Below, in pieces: positions 7,123-14,386 of a DNA stretch of 17,412 nt; position 1 is the stretch's first letter; every line of letters begins with the position of its first letter. The stretch is from positions 1-17,412 of the forward strand of contig CAJXTO010000017.1 in assembly GCA_913061245.1 (NCBI GenBank), written 5' to 3'. Below the pieces are notes generated by a model. The model made no database searches, had not been told where the DNA came from, and saw only the letters and a program-made list of their open reading frames with translations. This DNA comes from an uncultured Oceanospirillales bacterium. GTDB lineage: Bacteria > Pseudomonadota > Gammaproteobacteria > Pseudomonadales > Litorivicinaceae. Position numbers and translations under genes: made by a program.

Positions 7123-7614
7123 ATGAAATTCCTTTTGACCGTTTTGTTTGCGAGTCTCGTTTCCACGACCTCTCTCGCCACAACAAACTTCCAGCAGGGT
7201 GCAGGAAATTCAGTAAACACAAATGCAGACGAGACGTTTAAAGCCTTGATCGATGCATGTAGTGATGTATCCATTCTTGGGTTACGCGCACGTGCACGTC
7301 TTGAAATGAACCGTTCCACTGATGAGGGTAAGCAACAAATCGTTGAGCTCATGGATCAGGGTATGGCCGCATGCGGTGGTGGTGATATTGCGAAAGCAAC
7401 TGAGATCATGAACGAGGCGATTGCCGTTGGTAAGGCGAGTGTGACTGAGAATTTCGGGACAGATGCCTCTGCTGAGACGCCGGTCAAATCGGAAGTAACA
7501 AAAGCTACTGACGAAGAGTCTGGTCCTCCAATGATTGCCATTATCATTGGCCTTGTGATTATCGTTGGGATCGTCGTGATGCTCCGTCGTAAGAAAACCG
7601 ATGACGACGAATAA
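7123..7614 (+). CDS. Membrane-anchored exported protein of unknown function in the phn operon
   Basis: A 163-residue protein I do not recognise. It has a signal peptide (MKFLLTVLFASLVSTTSLA, ~1-19), a probably helical middle (~35-108, with cysteines in LIDACSDVS and MAACGGGD), an acidic Ser/Thr/Glu-rich linker (~110-132), one C-terminal membrane helix (PMIAIIIGLVIIVGIVVML) and a basic/acidic tail RRKKTDDDE. The layout predicts a periplasmic domain tethered to the inner membrane. AGGAGC lies seven bases before the ATG, which is only 11 bases after the permease stop, and its 3' end overlaps the next gene by 14 bases. It is thus firmly inside the transporter operon, and a role in phosphorus-compound uptake or sensing is inferred from position only. 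Confidence 0.8.
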   Translation: MKFLLTVLFASLVSTTSLATTNFQQGAGNSVNTNADETFKALIDACSDVSILGLRARARLEMNRSTDEGKQQIVELMDQGMAACGGGDIAKATEIMNEAIAVGKASVTENFGTDASAETPVKSEVTKATDEESGPPMIAIIIGLVIIVGIVVMLRRKKTDDDE

Positions 7615-8032
7615 AAACAACGTCCTATTTCTATGTAGCGGTAATTACTTCAGAAGTCGTTTTGCCGAGCTCTGGTTTAATAATGAAGCCGAGTTGCGGC
7701 AAATACCCTGGTTTGCCACCAGTGCGGGTCTTCTGATGGAAAACGACAATCAGGGCAACATTTCTGAATACACGCGGACATTTGCGCATGCCAGAGGGTG
7801 GACCGTTCCCGATCGTCCGCCGATGGCTGCAACCGTCGAGCTCTTTCAAGAGGCAGATCTCGTGATCGCTTTGAAGGAAGAAGAGCACCGCGGCCCGATT
7901 GAGGCGCGCTTTTCAGACTATCAAGACAAAGTGACCTATTGGTCAATTCACGACGAAGATGTCATGAAACCGAGTGACATTTTGCCGCTGCTTGAGAGTC
8001 AATTGACTCGATTCGTCTGTACCCTTAGTTAA
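7601..8032 (+). CDS. Divergent low-molecular-weight phosphatase (LMWPc)-like protein
   Basis: A 143-residue cytoplasmic protein. Residues 8-23 (VLFLCSGNYFRSRFAE) carry the CX5R phosphate-binding loop of LMW protein tyrosine phosphatases and arsenate reductases, with C12 and R18 at their usual places. Other family signs are TSAGLL at 40-45 and ADLVIALKEEEH at 85-96. The usual Asp-Pro general-acid loop near the C-terminus is replaced by YWSIHDED (113-120), where D118 or D120 may act as the acid. This looks like the subfamily with CxGNYYRSRFAE and a HD-D motif. The start overlaps the previous gene by 14 bases. It could be a phosphatase, an arsenate reductase-like enzyme or a protein acting on a phosphorus ester; lack of the extra arsenate-reductase cysteines argues against ArsC. 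Confidence 0.8.
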   Translation: MTTNKNNVLFLCSGNYFRSRFAELWFNNEAELRQIPWFATSAGLLMENDNQGNISEYTRTFAHARGWTVPDRPPMAATVELFQEADLVIALKEEEHRGPIEARFSDYQDKVTYWSIHDEDVMKPSDILPLLESQLTRFVCTLS

Positions 8033-8035
8033 ACA

Positions 8036-9208
8036 GTGGATGCATTAAAAGCCCCGGTTCATCGCCTCGGTATTTCACAAATCCTCGCGTACGGACTGTT
8101 ATTTTATTCATTCGCCTCGATCAAAGATGACCTCGCTCTGAGAGTCGGAGTCTCTGATTCGGCCATTATTACTGCCTTATCTATTGCGCTCTTTATTGAG
8201 GCGCTACTTGCGCCCTTTGTCGGACGACTTGTTGACCAGTTGAGTGCCCTGACGGTTTTGCGCGCGGGCCTTGTCATTGGTGGTGTGGGCTATGCGTCGC
8301 TCACACTTATTCCAGCCATTGAGTGGGTGTGGTTTTGTATCGCTATCATCACCATCGGTCACGCACTGGGTACCTATACGGTCGCGTTCGCGGTCCCCGT
8401 TCAATTTGATGAGCGTACTGCGCGCCGAAAAATCTCTATTATTACGTTTTATGGGGGTATCGCGAGCTCATTGGTATGGATCGCTCTAGGAGCGCTCTTA
8501 CCTCTCATTGGACTTGAACAAACCACCTATCTTGGTGGTGCTTTATTGGTTCTTATGGGTGGTTTCATTCTGCAGATGAAAACCGCCGATCGGCCACAAA
8601 AAGTCACGGTCATGGAGCCGTTTCGCTGGTCGCTACTCACAGCAGATGAGAAAAAAGCGATGCTACTCCTAGCCGGCAGTGGTGCGGTTGATTATCTCAA
8701 TTTCGCGGGTCTCACCCTCTTATTCATTACATGGTTTACCTACCAAGATTTTGGTACTTATGCCGTTTTATTGGCTGCGATCTATGGTCCATTTCAGGTA
8801 TTGGGTCGGGTGTTCGAGATGCGTTACGCCGGTCACTTTGATGCACGCGTGAACTGTTTGGTCGCGATGTGTTTTGTCGCCTTGTCCCAAGTCTTCATTC
8901 TGTCAGATTCGATCACTTTAGTGGCGATCGGCATGGCTATTTTTGGGATGGCTAACGGTATTATCACGGTAACTTTTGGTTATGTTCCAAATCTCTACTT
9001 CAGAGCCGCCGTTTTCGGTCGGGCGAAAGGTTGGCTTGCAATGCCAAAAGCGTTCGGAAGTGCCGTTGGACCTGCATCTGTTTTAATGCTGTTCCAACTA
9101 CTGGAAGCCCAAGTCTTCTATGTGACGATAACGCTTTCATTGGTGGCTGCAGTTCTTTTTGCAGGATTATTAAAAATCGCAATCCGTAAAGAGTTGGCGA
9201 CTAATTGA
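8036..9208 (+). CDS. Major facilitator superfamily (MFS) transporter
   Basis: A 390-residue protein with about 12 predicted membrane helices in two halves joined by a polar loop (~185-205, MKTADRPQKV). The loop between helices 2 and 3 carries the MFS-type segment FVGRLVDQLSA, a relaxed form of GxxxDrxGrr. It begins with GTG, three bases after the phosphatase-like gene, without a clear ribosome site, which suggests coupling. Its stop overlaps the next ATG by one base. The substrate is not evident. Since the gene continues the phn operon without a gap, export of a product or import of a phosphorus ester is possible, but the co-location could be incidental. Confidence 0.85.
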   Translation: MDALKAPVHRLGISQILAYGLLFYSFASIKDDLALRVGVSDSAIITALSIALFIEALLAPFVGRLVDQLSALTVLRAGLVIGGVGYASLTLIPAIEWVWFCIAIITIGHALGTYTVAFAVPVQFDERTARRKISIITFYGGIASSLVWIALGALLPLIGLEQTTYLGGALLVLMGGFILQMKTADRPQKVTVMEPFRWSLLTADEKKAMLLLAGSGAVDYLNFAGLTLLFITWFTYQDFGTYAVLLAAIYGPFQVLGRVFEMRYAGHFDARVNCLVAMCFVALSQVFILSDSITLVAIGMAIFGMANGIITVTFGYVPNLYFRAAVFGRAKGWLAMPKAFGSAVGPASVLMLFQLLEAQVFYVTITLSLVAAVLFAGLLKIAIRKELATN

Positions 9209-9627
9209 TGAGAATTCGTCCGTTTGAATTGTCGGATCAGAAAGCTGTGATTGACTTATGGCGCTCCACAAATCTGTTAAGACCATGGAACGATCCGGTT
9301 AAAGACATCGCTAGAAAATGTAAATTCCAGCCAGAGCTTTTTGTTGTTGGAGAGGTTGATCAGAGAGTGATGGCCTCAGCCATGATTGGATATGATGGGC
9401 ATCGAGGGAGTCTTTATTATTTTGCTGTTGATCCTGAATTTCAAAGCAAGGGATTCGGCAAAGCTTTATTGGCCTATACAGAGAGCGTGCTTGAGCAGAT
9501 GGGTTGTCCTAAGTTAAATTTGCTCGTGCGATCTGATAATCATGATGCTCAGCGCTACTATGAGCAAATTAGCTACTCCCGTGATGATGCATTGGTTTTT
9601 GGCAAACGATTGATCGCTGATAATTAA
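9208..9627 (+). CDS. ypeA: YpeA-like GNAT acetyltransferase
   Basis: A 139-residue GNAT-family N-acetyltransferase closely resembling E. coli YpeA: the segments LLRPWNDPVKDIARK (~23-37), GYDGHRGSLYYFAVDPEF (~61-78) and GKRLIADN at the C-terminus line up with it by eye. The acetyl-CoA pyrophosphate loop is QSKGFGKALL at ~79-88. The start is ATG 9208, which shares its A with the TGA of the MFS gene; an in-frame TTG sits one codon earlier but is less likely. YpeA has been studied as a possible protein lysine acetyltransferase; its acceptor here is unknown. Packed after the MFS gene and 25 bases before the DUF2970 gene. Confidence 0.88.
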   Translation: MRIRPFELSDQKAVIDLWRSTNLLRPWNDPVKDIARKCKFQPELFVVGEVDQRVMASAMIGYDGHRGSLYYFAVDPEFQSKGFGKALLAYTESVLEQMGCPKLNLLVRSDNHDAQRYYEQISYSRDDALVFGKRLIADN

Positions 9628-9652
9628 CGATAAAACGACGATCAGGTGCTGG

Positions 9653-9841
9653 ATGAAAGATTGGTTAAGGGCGTTCGCTAGCGTATTTGCTGCTTTTTTA
9701 GGTGTGCAGTCGGAAGAGAACCGTGAGAGAGACTTTCAGCAAGGGCGTTTCTCCGTATTTGTTGTGGCTGGAATCACCCTAACACTCGGCTTTTTATTGA
9801 CAGTGTATGTGCTCGTACAAGTTGTGATGAGTTTTGTGTAG
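9653..9841 (+). CDS. DUF2970 small membrane protein
   Basis: A 62-residue protein matching DUF2970: an amphipathic N-terminus (LRAFASVFAAFLGVQSEEN), the typical RERDFQQGRFSVFVVAGI stretch, then one hydrophobic helix of about 25 residues to the C-terminus. AGGTG lies about eight bases before the ATG. The family is small, of unknown function, and in many Gammaproteobacteria lies beside the cytochrome oxidase genes, as here, where it directly precedes coxB across a 140-base gap. A role in the respiratory membrane is plausible but only from context. Confidence 0.85.
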   Translation: MKDWLRAFASVFAAFLGVQSEENRERDFQQGRFSVFVVAGITLTLGFLLTVYVLVQVVMSFV

Positions 9842-9873
9842 TCGTTGTCTAATTTTTTTGCACCAAACCCTTG

Positions 9874-9892
9874 CGGGACTCTGCTAATCCCG
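9874..9892 (+). terminator. Possible weak hairpin between DUF2970 gene and coxB
   Basis: CGGGA (9874-9878) pairs with TCCCG (9888-9892) around a nine-base loop and is followed by TTTAAAGTTTT. The stem is only five or six pairs and the T run is broken, so it would be a poor terminator; it may simply mark the operon boundary before coxB. Confidence 0.3.
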
Positions 9893-9968
9893 TTTAAAGT
9901 TTTGTCCAACAATAAATATATCTAAATAACTAAATTTTTCGTTAACCGCCGAATATATAAACATAAAT
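9893..9968 (+). promoter_or_regulatory. AT-rich leader and likely promoter region of the cox operon
   Basis: The stretch from about 9893 to 9968 is far more AT-rich than the rest of the window and sits directly before coxB, after the small hairpin. TTGTCC (9902-9907) followed by TAAATA (9923-9928) gives a -35/-10-like pair with a short 15-base spacer, and TATATAA at about 9954-9960 is an alternative -10. Neither is decisive. The remainder of the 140-base gap holds no gene. Confidence 0.35.
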
Positions 9969-9974
9969 GGGAGG
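9969..9974 (+). promoter_or_regulatory. Ribosome binding site of coxB (decides the start)
   Basis: GGGAGG lies seven bases before ATG 9982 but inside the coding frame opened by ATG 9967 and only one base before ATG 9976. It therefore favours 9982, which also begins a normal signal peptide. Confidence 0.75.
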
Positions 9975-9981
9975 TATGCGA

Positions 9982-11076
9982 ATGACCAAAGCGATTACTT
10001 TGGCTCTATCGCTGTTGGCTATGCCTGCGTGGGCAGATTGGCAAGTCAACATGAACGAGGGCGTGACAGCAATCTCACGCGAAGTGTTCGATCTACACAT
10101 GCTGATCTTTTGGATCTGCGTGGCAATCGGTATCGCCGTTTTTGGCGTGATGTTTTATTCGATCTTCAAGTTCCGAAAGTCGAAAGGTGCTGTTGCTGAG
10201 CATTGGCACGAAAACACAACCGTTGAAGTACTTTGGACAGTGATCCCATTTGTGATCTTGATCGGTATGGCAGTGCCAGCGACCGCGACACTCATGGATA
10301 TGTACGATACCTCTGAAGCGGACGTTGATATTCAAATCACTGGGTATCAGTGGAAGTGGCGTTATCAGTACCTCGACGAGGATATCGATTTCTTCTCAAA
10401 CCTCTCGACGCCTCGCGAAGAAATCATGAATGCGCAGGCGAAAAACGCAAACTACCTTCTTGAAGTTGATAACCCACTTGTTATTCCAGCGAATAAGAAA
10501 GTGCGTTTCTTGATCACCGCAAACGATGTGATCCATTCATGGTGGGTTCCTCACTTTGCAGTGAAGAAAGATGCGATTCCAGGATTCATCAACGAGTCAT
10601 GGGTCAAGGTTGAAGAGCCTGGGGTCTACCGAGGTCAGTGCACAGAGCTATGCGGAAAAGACCATGGATTCATGCCTGTCGTCGTGGAAGTCAAATCTGA
10701 AGAAGATTATGCCAAGTGGGTTGCCGATCAGAAGGCAATGAAGCTTGCGATGGCTGGCGAAGCATCAAAGCAGTTTTCAATGGATGAGCTACTCGCGAAA
10801 GGCGAGGGCGTATATCAAGCCGCTTGTGCAGGATGCCATCAGTTGAACGGGCAAGGAGTTCCTGGAGCATTCCCTGCGATCACAGGAAGCTCAATTGCGA
10901 CGGGTTCAATCGATGGTCACATCGATATCGTAGTGAACGGTAAAGCCGGCACTGCAATGCAAGCATTTAAAGAACAACTTTCGGCGGTTGATATCGCAGC
11001 TGTCGTTACTTATCAGCGGAACGCACTTGGAAATTCAGTGGGCGATATGGTCCAGCCAAGCGCGATCCAGAAATAA
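9982..11076 (+). CDS. coxB: Cytochrome c oxidase subunit II with fused cytochrome c domain
   Basis: A 364-residue subunit II of an aa3-type oxidase, which takes electrons from cytochrome c. Signal peptide MTKAITLALSLLAMPAWA (1-18), TM1 ~40-62, TM2 ~82-104, aromatic electron-entry patch GYQWKWRYQY at 121-130, and a complete CuA site: H185, C220, E222, C224, H228 and M231 (QCTELCGKDHGFM). Beyond ~265 lies a class I cytochrome c domain with CAGCH at 282-286 and a likely axial Met at M326 (GTAMQAF). This fusion makes the enzyme caa3-like, as in Pseudomonas-type oxidases, and gives the complex its own bound heme c donor. The start at 9982 is set by GGGAGG and the signal peptide. It leads the cox operon, with coxA 12 bases downstream. 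Confidence 0.97.
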   Translation: MTKAITLALSLLAMPAWADWQVNMNEGVTAISREVFDLHMLIFWICVAIGIAVFGVMFYSIFKFRKSKGAVAEHWHENTTVEVLWTVIPFVILIGMAVPATATLMDMYDTSEADVDIQITGYQWKWRYQYLDEDIDFFSNLSTPREEIMNAQAKNANYLLEVDNPLVIPANKKVRFLITANDVIHSWWVPHFAVKKDAIPGFINESWVKVEEPGVYRGQCTELCGKDHGFMPVVVEVKSEEDYAKWVADQKAMKLAMAGEASKQFSMDELLAKGEGVYQAACAGCHQLNGQGVPGAFPAITGSSIATGSIDGHIDIVVNGKAGTAMQAFKEQLSAVDIAAVVTYQRNALGNSVGDMVQPSAIQK

Positions 11077-11088
11077 GAGGGAATCATT

Positions 11089-12687
11089 ATGGCTACAGTT
11101 GATGTTGATCTACCGCACGTAAAAGACGACGATCCACACCACCACGGTCCTGCGAAAGGGCTGGGTCGGTGGTTATTTACAACGAACCATAAAGATATCG
11201 GTTCGATGTATCTAATTTTCAGTCTGTGCATGTTCATGATTGGCGGCATTATGGCGCTGATCATTCGTGCAGAATTGTTTCAGCCTGGCCTTCAGTTGGT
11301 TGAGCCAAACTTCTTCAACCAAATGACAACCATGCATGGTTTGATCATGGTCTTCGGTGCTGTGATGCCTGCCTTCGTTGGCTTGGCGAACTGGATGATT
11401 CCGATGCAAATCGGCGCGCCAGACATGGCACTTCCGCGGATGAATAACTGGAGTTTCTGGATTCTTCCGTTCGCATTCTTGATTTTGTTGTCGTCACTGT
11501 TCATGCCAGGCGGTGCACCGAACTTCGGATGGACCTTCTACGCACCGTTATCGACGACTTATGCTCCCGAATCAGTCACATTCTTTATCTTCGGCGTGCA
11601 CATCATGGGTGCGTCATCGATTATGGGTGCAATTAATATCATCGCGACTATTTTGAATATGCGTGCGCCAGGTATGACGCTCATGAAGATGCCAATGTTT
11701 ACTTGGACATGGTTGATCACAGCGTTTTTGTTGATCGCTGTCATGCCAGTATTGGCGGGTGTAGTGACAATGATGTTGATGGACATTCATTTTGGCACAT
11801 CGTTCTTCAACGCAGCCGGTGGCGGTGATCCGGTCTTGTTCCAGCATGTGTTCTGGTTCTTTGGACACCCTGAGGTGTACATCATGATTTTGCCAGCATT
11901 CGGTATTATCAGTGAGATCATCCCAACGTTTGCGCGTAAGCGTCTGTTCGGGTACTCATCGATGGTGTATGCGGTTGCATCGATTGCTCTGTTGTCATTT
12001 GTGGTATGGGCTCACCACATGTTTACGGTGGGTATGCCACTCGTCGGTGAAGTCTTCTTCATGTTTGCGACCATGCTGATCGCAGTTCCGACTGGTGTGA
12101 AAGTGTTCAACTGGGTTGCAACGATGTTCCGCGGTTCGATGACATTTGAAACGCCGATGTTATTTGCATTGGCATTTGTGGTGCTCTTCACAATTGGCGG
12201 ATTCTCTGGGCTGATGCTTGCAATCGCGCCTGCTGACTTCCAGTATCACGACACGTATTTCGTTGTTGCGCATTTCCACTATGTGTTGGTGCCTGGTGCG
12301 ATCTTCTCGATCATGGCGGCCGCGTATTATTGGTTGCCTAAGTGGACCGGCCATCAACTGAACGAGACGATGGGTAAACTCCACTTCTGGTTGTCATTTG
12401 TTGGAGTGAACATCACGTTCTTCCCAATGCACTTTGTTGGTCTCGCTGGCATGCCACGTCGTATCCCTGACTACGCATTGCAGTTTGCAGATTTCAACAG
12501 TATGGCGTCTGTCGGTGCCTTCATCTTTGGCTTCTCACAGTTGGTGTTCATTTACAACATCATTCAGAACGTGCGAGTGGGTGAGAAGGCGACTGCACAG
12601 GTGTGGGAAGGTGCGCATGGCCTTGAGTGGACTGTTCCATCACCAGCGCCGTATCACACATTCTCAACTCCTCCAAAGGTTGACTAA
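11089..12687 (+). CDS. coxA: Cytochrome c oxidase subunit I (aa3 type, family A1)
   Basis: The 532-residue catalytic subunit that reduces oxygen to water and pumps protons; about 12 membrane helices. All redox ligands are present: heme a H83 and H397, heme a3 H395, CuB H260, H309 and H310, with the cross-linking Y264. Proton-path residues include E262 (GHPEVY), D112 with the NN pair at 119-120 (D-channel) and K338 (TGVKVFNW, K-channel). E262 within GHPEVY marks the A1 class. The N-terminal tail is unusual in having acidic and His-rich residues (DDDPHHHG) before the first helix. GAGGGAA precedes the ATG, 12 bases after coxB. Codons favour TTC, as expected of a highly expressed protein. Confidence 0.98.
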   Translation: MATVDVDLPHVKDDDPHHHGPAKGLGRWLFTTNHKDIGSMYLIFSLCMFMIGGIMALIIRAELFQPGLQLVEPNFFNQMTTMHGLIMVFGAVMPAFVGLANWMIPMQIGAPDMALPRMNNWSFWILPFAFLILLSSLFMPGGAPNFGWTFYAPLSTTYAPESVTFFIFGVHIMGASSIMGAINIIATILNMRAPGMTLMKMPMFTWTWLITAFLLIAVMPVLAGVVTMMLMDIHFGTSFFNAAGGGDPVLFQHVFWFFGHPEVYIMILPAFGIISEIIPTFARKRLFGYSSMVYAVASIALLSFVVWAHHMFTVGMPLVGEVFFMFATMLIAVPTGVKVFNWVATMFRGSMTFETPMLFALAFVVLFTIGGFSGLMLAIAPADFQYHDTYFVVAHFHYVLVPGAIFSIMAAAYYWLPKWTGHQLNETMGKLHFWLSFVGVNITFFPMHFVGLAGMPRRIPDYALQFADFNSMASVGAFIFGFSQLVFIYNIIQNVRVGEKATAQVWEGAHGLEWTVPSPAPYHTFSTPPKVD

Positions 12688-12690
12688 TCA

Positions 12691-13266
12691 ATGCAAGAGC
12701 AGGTGAAAACCAAACGTTTAGTCGTGCGGCTGGCAACAGCCGCCGTACTAATGTTTGGCTTCGGATTTGCCCTGGTTCCCCTGTATGAAGTGTTTTGCGA
12801 CATCACGGGGCTGAACGGTAAAAACTTCAATGAAGGCCCAGCTGCAATTTCATCGATTGACCGCTCTCGAACTGTAAAGGTTCAGTTTGTGACGGTGAAC
12901 CCCGCAGATATGCCTTGGGAATTCCGGCCGAATGAGCGGACCATGCGAGTATTTCCTGGGGAAGATAAAGTCACCGCATTTTATGCGAAGAATCCGACTC
13001 CAGAATGGATGGTCGCTCAGGCAGTTCCTTCGGTAACACCTTCTGAGGCGGCTCCGTACCTGCATAAAGTGAATTGTTTTTGCTTTGACCGGCAGCCGTT
13101 GGAGGCAGGAGCAGATACAGAAATGCCACTGGTGTTTGTGGTCGATCCAGAGCTCCCAAAACATATCTCAACAATAACTCTGTCATACGCTTTGTATGAC
13201 CTGACAGATAACCAAAAAGTGACTCAAAGTTCACACAATAATGACAAAGGACGGGCATCTTTATGA
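12691..13266 (+). CDS. ctaG: Cytochrome c oxidase assembly protein CtaG/Cox11 (CuB copper delivery)
   Basis: A 191-residue Cox11-family protein that inserts copper at the CuB site of subunit I. One N-terminal membrane anchor (~12-31) is followed by LVPLYEVFCDITGLNGK, with C36 near the membrane, and a periplasmic beta domain. The copper-binding motif is NCFCF (C129 and C131). PADMPWEF and VDPELPKHISTITLSY are family-typical. The ATG is three bases after the coxA stop, with only a weak AGG-type ribosome site, so coupling to coxA translation is likely. It ends in an ATGA overlap with coxC. Placement between coxA and coxC is the usual proteobacterial arrangement. Confidence 0.96.
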   Translation: MQEQVKTKRLVVRLATAAVLMFGFGFALVPLYEVFCDITGLNGKNFNEGPAAISSIDRSRTVKVQFVTVNPADMPWEFRPNERTMRVFPGEDKVTAFYAKNPTPEWMVAQAVPSVTPSEAAPYLHKVNCFCFDRQPLEAGADTEMPLVFVVDPELPKHISTITLSYALYDLTDNQKVTQSSHNNDKGRASL

Positions 13267-14144
13267 GTGGTTCTACCTACTACGTTCCAGAACAGAGTAA
13301 ATGGCCAATTCTGGCCTCGATTGCGCTTGGGCTCCTCGCTTACGGTGCGGCAATGACATTGACATCAATGTCAGCGGATCGTGATTCAATCGGACCTTGG
13401 GTTCTCGGAGCAGGGTTTTTGGTCATTTTTTATGTCATTTTCGGATGGTTTAAAGACCAAATTCGAGAAGAGGCTGAGGGTTTACACAGCGACCAATTAG
13501 ACGGCTCATATCGTCAGGGGATGCTGTGGTTCATTTTTTCTGAGGTCATGTTTTTCGCTGCATTCTTTGGCGCGTTGTTCTACGTTCGCACATTCTCAGT
13601 GCCATGGCTTGGTGGTGAAGGCGAGAAAGGCGTCGCGAACATGTTGTGGGAAGGTTTCACTGCAACATGGCCACTACTGCAGACTCCAGATATGAAGCAG
13701 TTCCCGGGCGCTCAGAATATTATTGATCCGTGGCACTTGCCATTGGTGAATACAATTCTCCTGATTTCATCGAGCGTTACAGTCACATTTGCTCATCACG
13801 CATTGAAAGAGAATAAGCGTCGTGCATTGGAAGCGTGGCTAGCCGCGACTATTCTGTTGGCCGCGGTGTTCCTGTATTTCCAGGCAGTTGAATACCATGA
13901 AGCGTATACCGAACTGGGACTTACGCTTCAGGCTGGTATCTATGGTGCAACATTCTTCATGTTGACTGGATTCCACGGCTTCCACGTAATGCTCGGAACA
14001 ACAATGTTATTTGTTATGTTACTGCGTTGCTTCGATGGCGCTTTCTCCCCTGAGAAGCACTTCGCATTCGAGGCAGTGGCGTGGTACTGGCACTTTGTTG
14101 ACGTGGTTTGGGTTGGACTTTTTATCTTCGTCTATATCCTTTAA
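13263..14144 (+). CDS. coxC: Cytochrome c oxidase subunit III
   Basis: A 293-residue subunit III with about seven membrane helices; it stabilises the oxidase core and sustains D-channel proton uptake. Recognisable segments are GSYRQGMLWFIFSEVMFF (~81-98, conserved E94), LLISSSVTVTFAHHALK (~160-180), EYHEAYTELGLTLQAGIYG and FMLTGFHGFHVMLG (~232-245), and the closing FEAVAWYWHFVDVVWVGLF. The start shares ATGA with the ctaG stop. Its TAA lies in a TTAA that also encodes the stop of the minus-strand DUF2909 gene, giving a four-base convergent overlap. Confidence 0.97.
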   Translation: MSGSTYYVPEQSKWPILASIALGLLAYGAAMTLTSMSADRDSIGPWVLGAGFLVIFYVIFGWFKDQIREEAEGLHSDQLDGSYRQGMLWFIFSEVMFFAAFFGALFYVRTFSVPWLGGEGEKGVANMLWEGFTATWPLLQTPDMKQFPGAQNIIDPWHLPLVNTILLISSSVTVTFAHHALKENKRRALEAWLAATILLAAVFLYFQAVEYHEAYTELGLTLQAGIYGATFFMLTGFHGFHVMLGTTMLFVMLLRCFDGAFSPEKHFAFEAVAWYWHFVDVVWVGLFIFVYIL

Positions 14145-14347
14145 CCACCGATCCCGTGCGGCTCGAGTAGCCCTGTTGCGATGCCAAATCCAACCAGGGC
14201 GATGAGAGCCGCGGCGAGCCCCACTCGCCAAGCTAATGCGTTAACGACGCGTTTTTTATCAGATGGGTCTTTCATAAGGAAATAAAGACCTGAGAACAGC
14301 ACGCCAACGACGGCAAAGAACAAGATCACGATAAGAATTTTAAACAT
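14141..14347 (-). CDS. DUF2909 / twin transmembrane protein
   Basis: A 68-residue protein on the strand opposite the cox genes, with two membrane helices: residues ~2-24 (FKILIVILFFAVVGVLFSGL) and ~45-63 (WRVGLAAALIALVGFGIATG). A positively charged loop DPSDKKRVVNAL joins them, and the ending LLEPHGIGG is typical of DUF2909. The frame is open well upstream to 14482, but those codons overlap SURF1 antisense; the ATG at 14347 begins the family match. The gene sits between coxC and SURF1, as in the Pseudomonas cox locus. Its function is unknown. Only 39 bases separate its start from that of SURF1, so the promoters of both must overlap coding DNA or be shared. Confidence 0.88.
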   Translation of the reverse strand: MFKILIVILFFAVVGVLFSGLYFLMKDPSDKKRVVNALAWRVGLAAALIALVGFGIATGLLEPHGIGG

Positions 14348-14386
14348 GGTCGGTCTCACAACGAATTTAACGTGCAGGAAACCACA

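Noticed and set aside
7601..9208. Arsenic-resistance module (arsenate reductase plus efflux MFS)
   Set aside because: The phosphatase-like protein lacks the further cysteines of LMW-type ArsC, the MFS protein shows no clear ArsJ or arsenite-pump features, and there is no ArsR or ArsB gene nearby.
12434..12706. 90-residue plus-strand open frame overlapping the end of coxA
   Set aside because: It lies in another frame of coxA and ctaG, both of which are unambiguous; no independent support.
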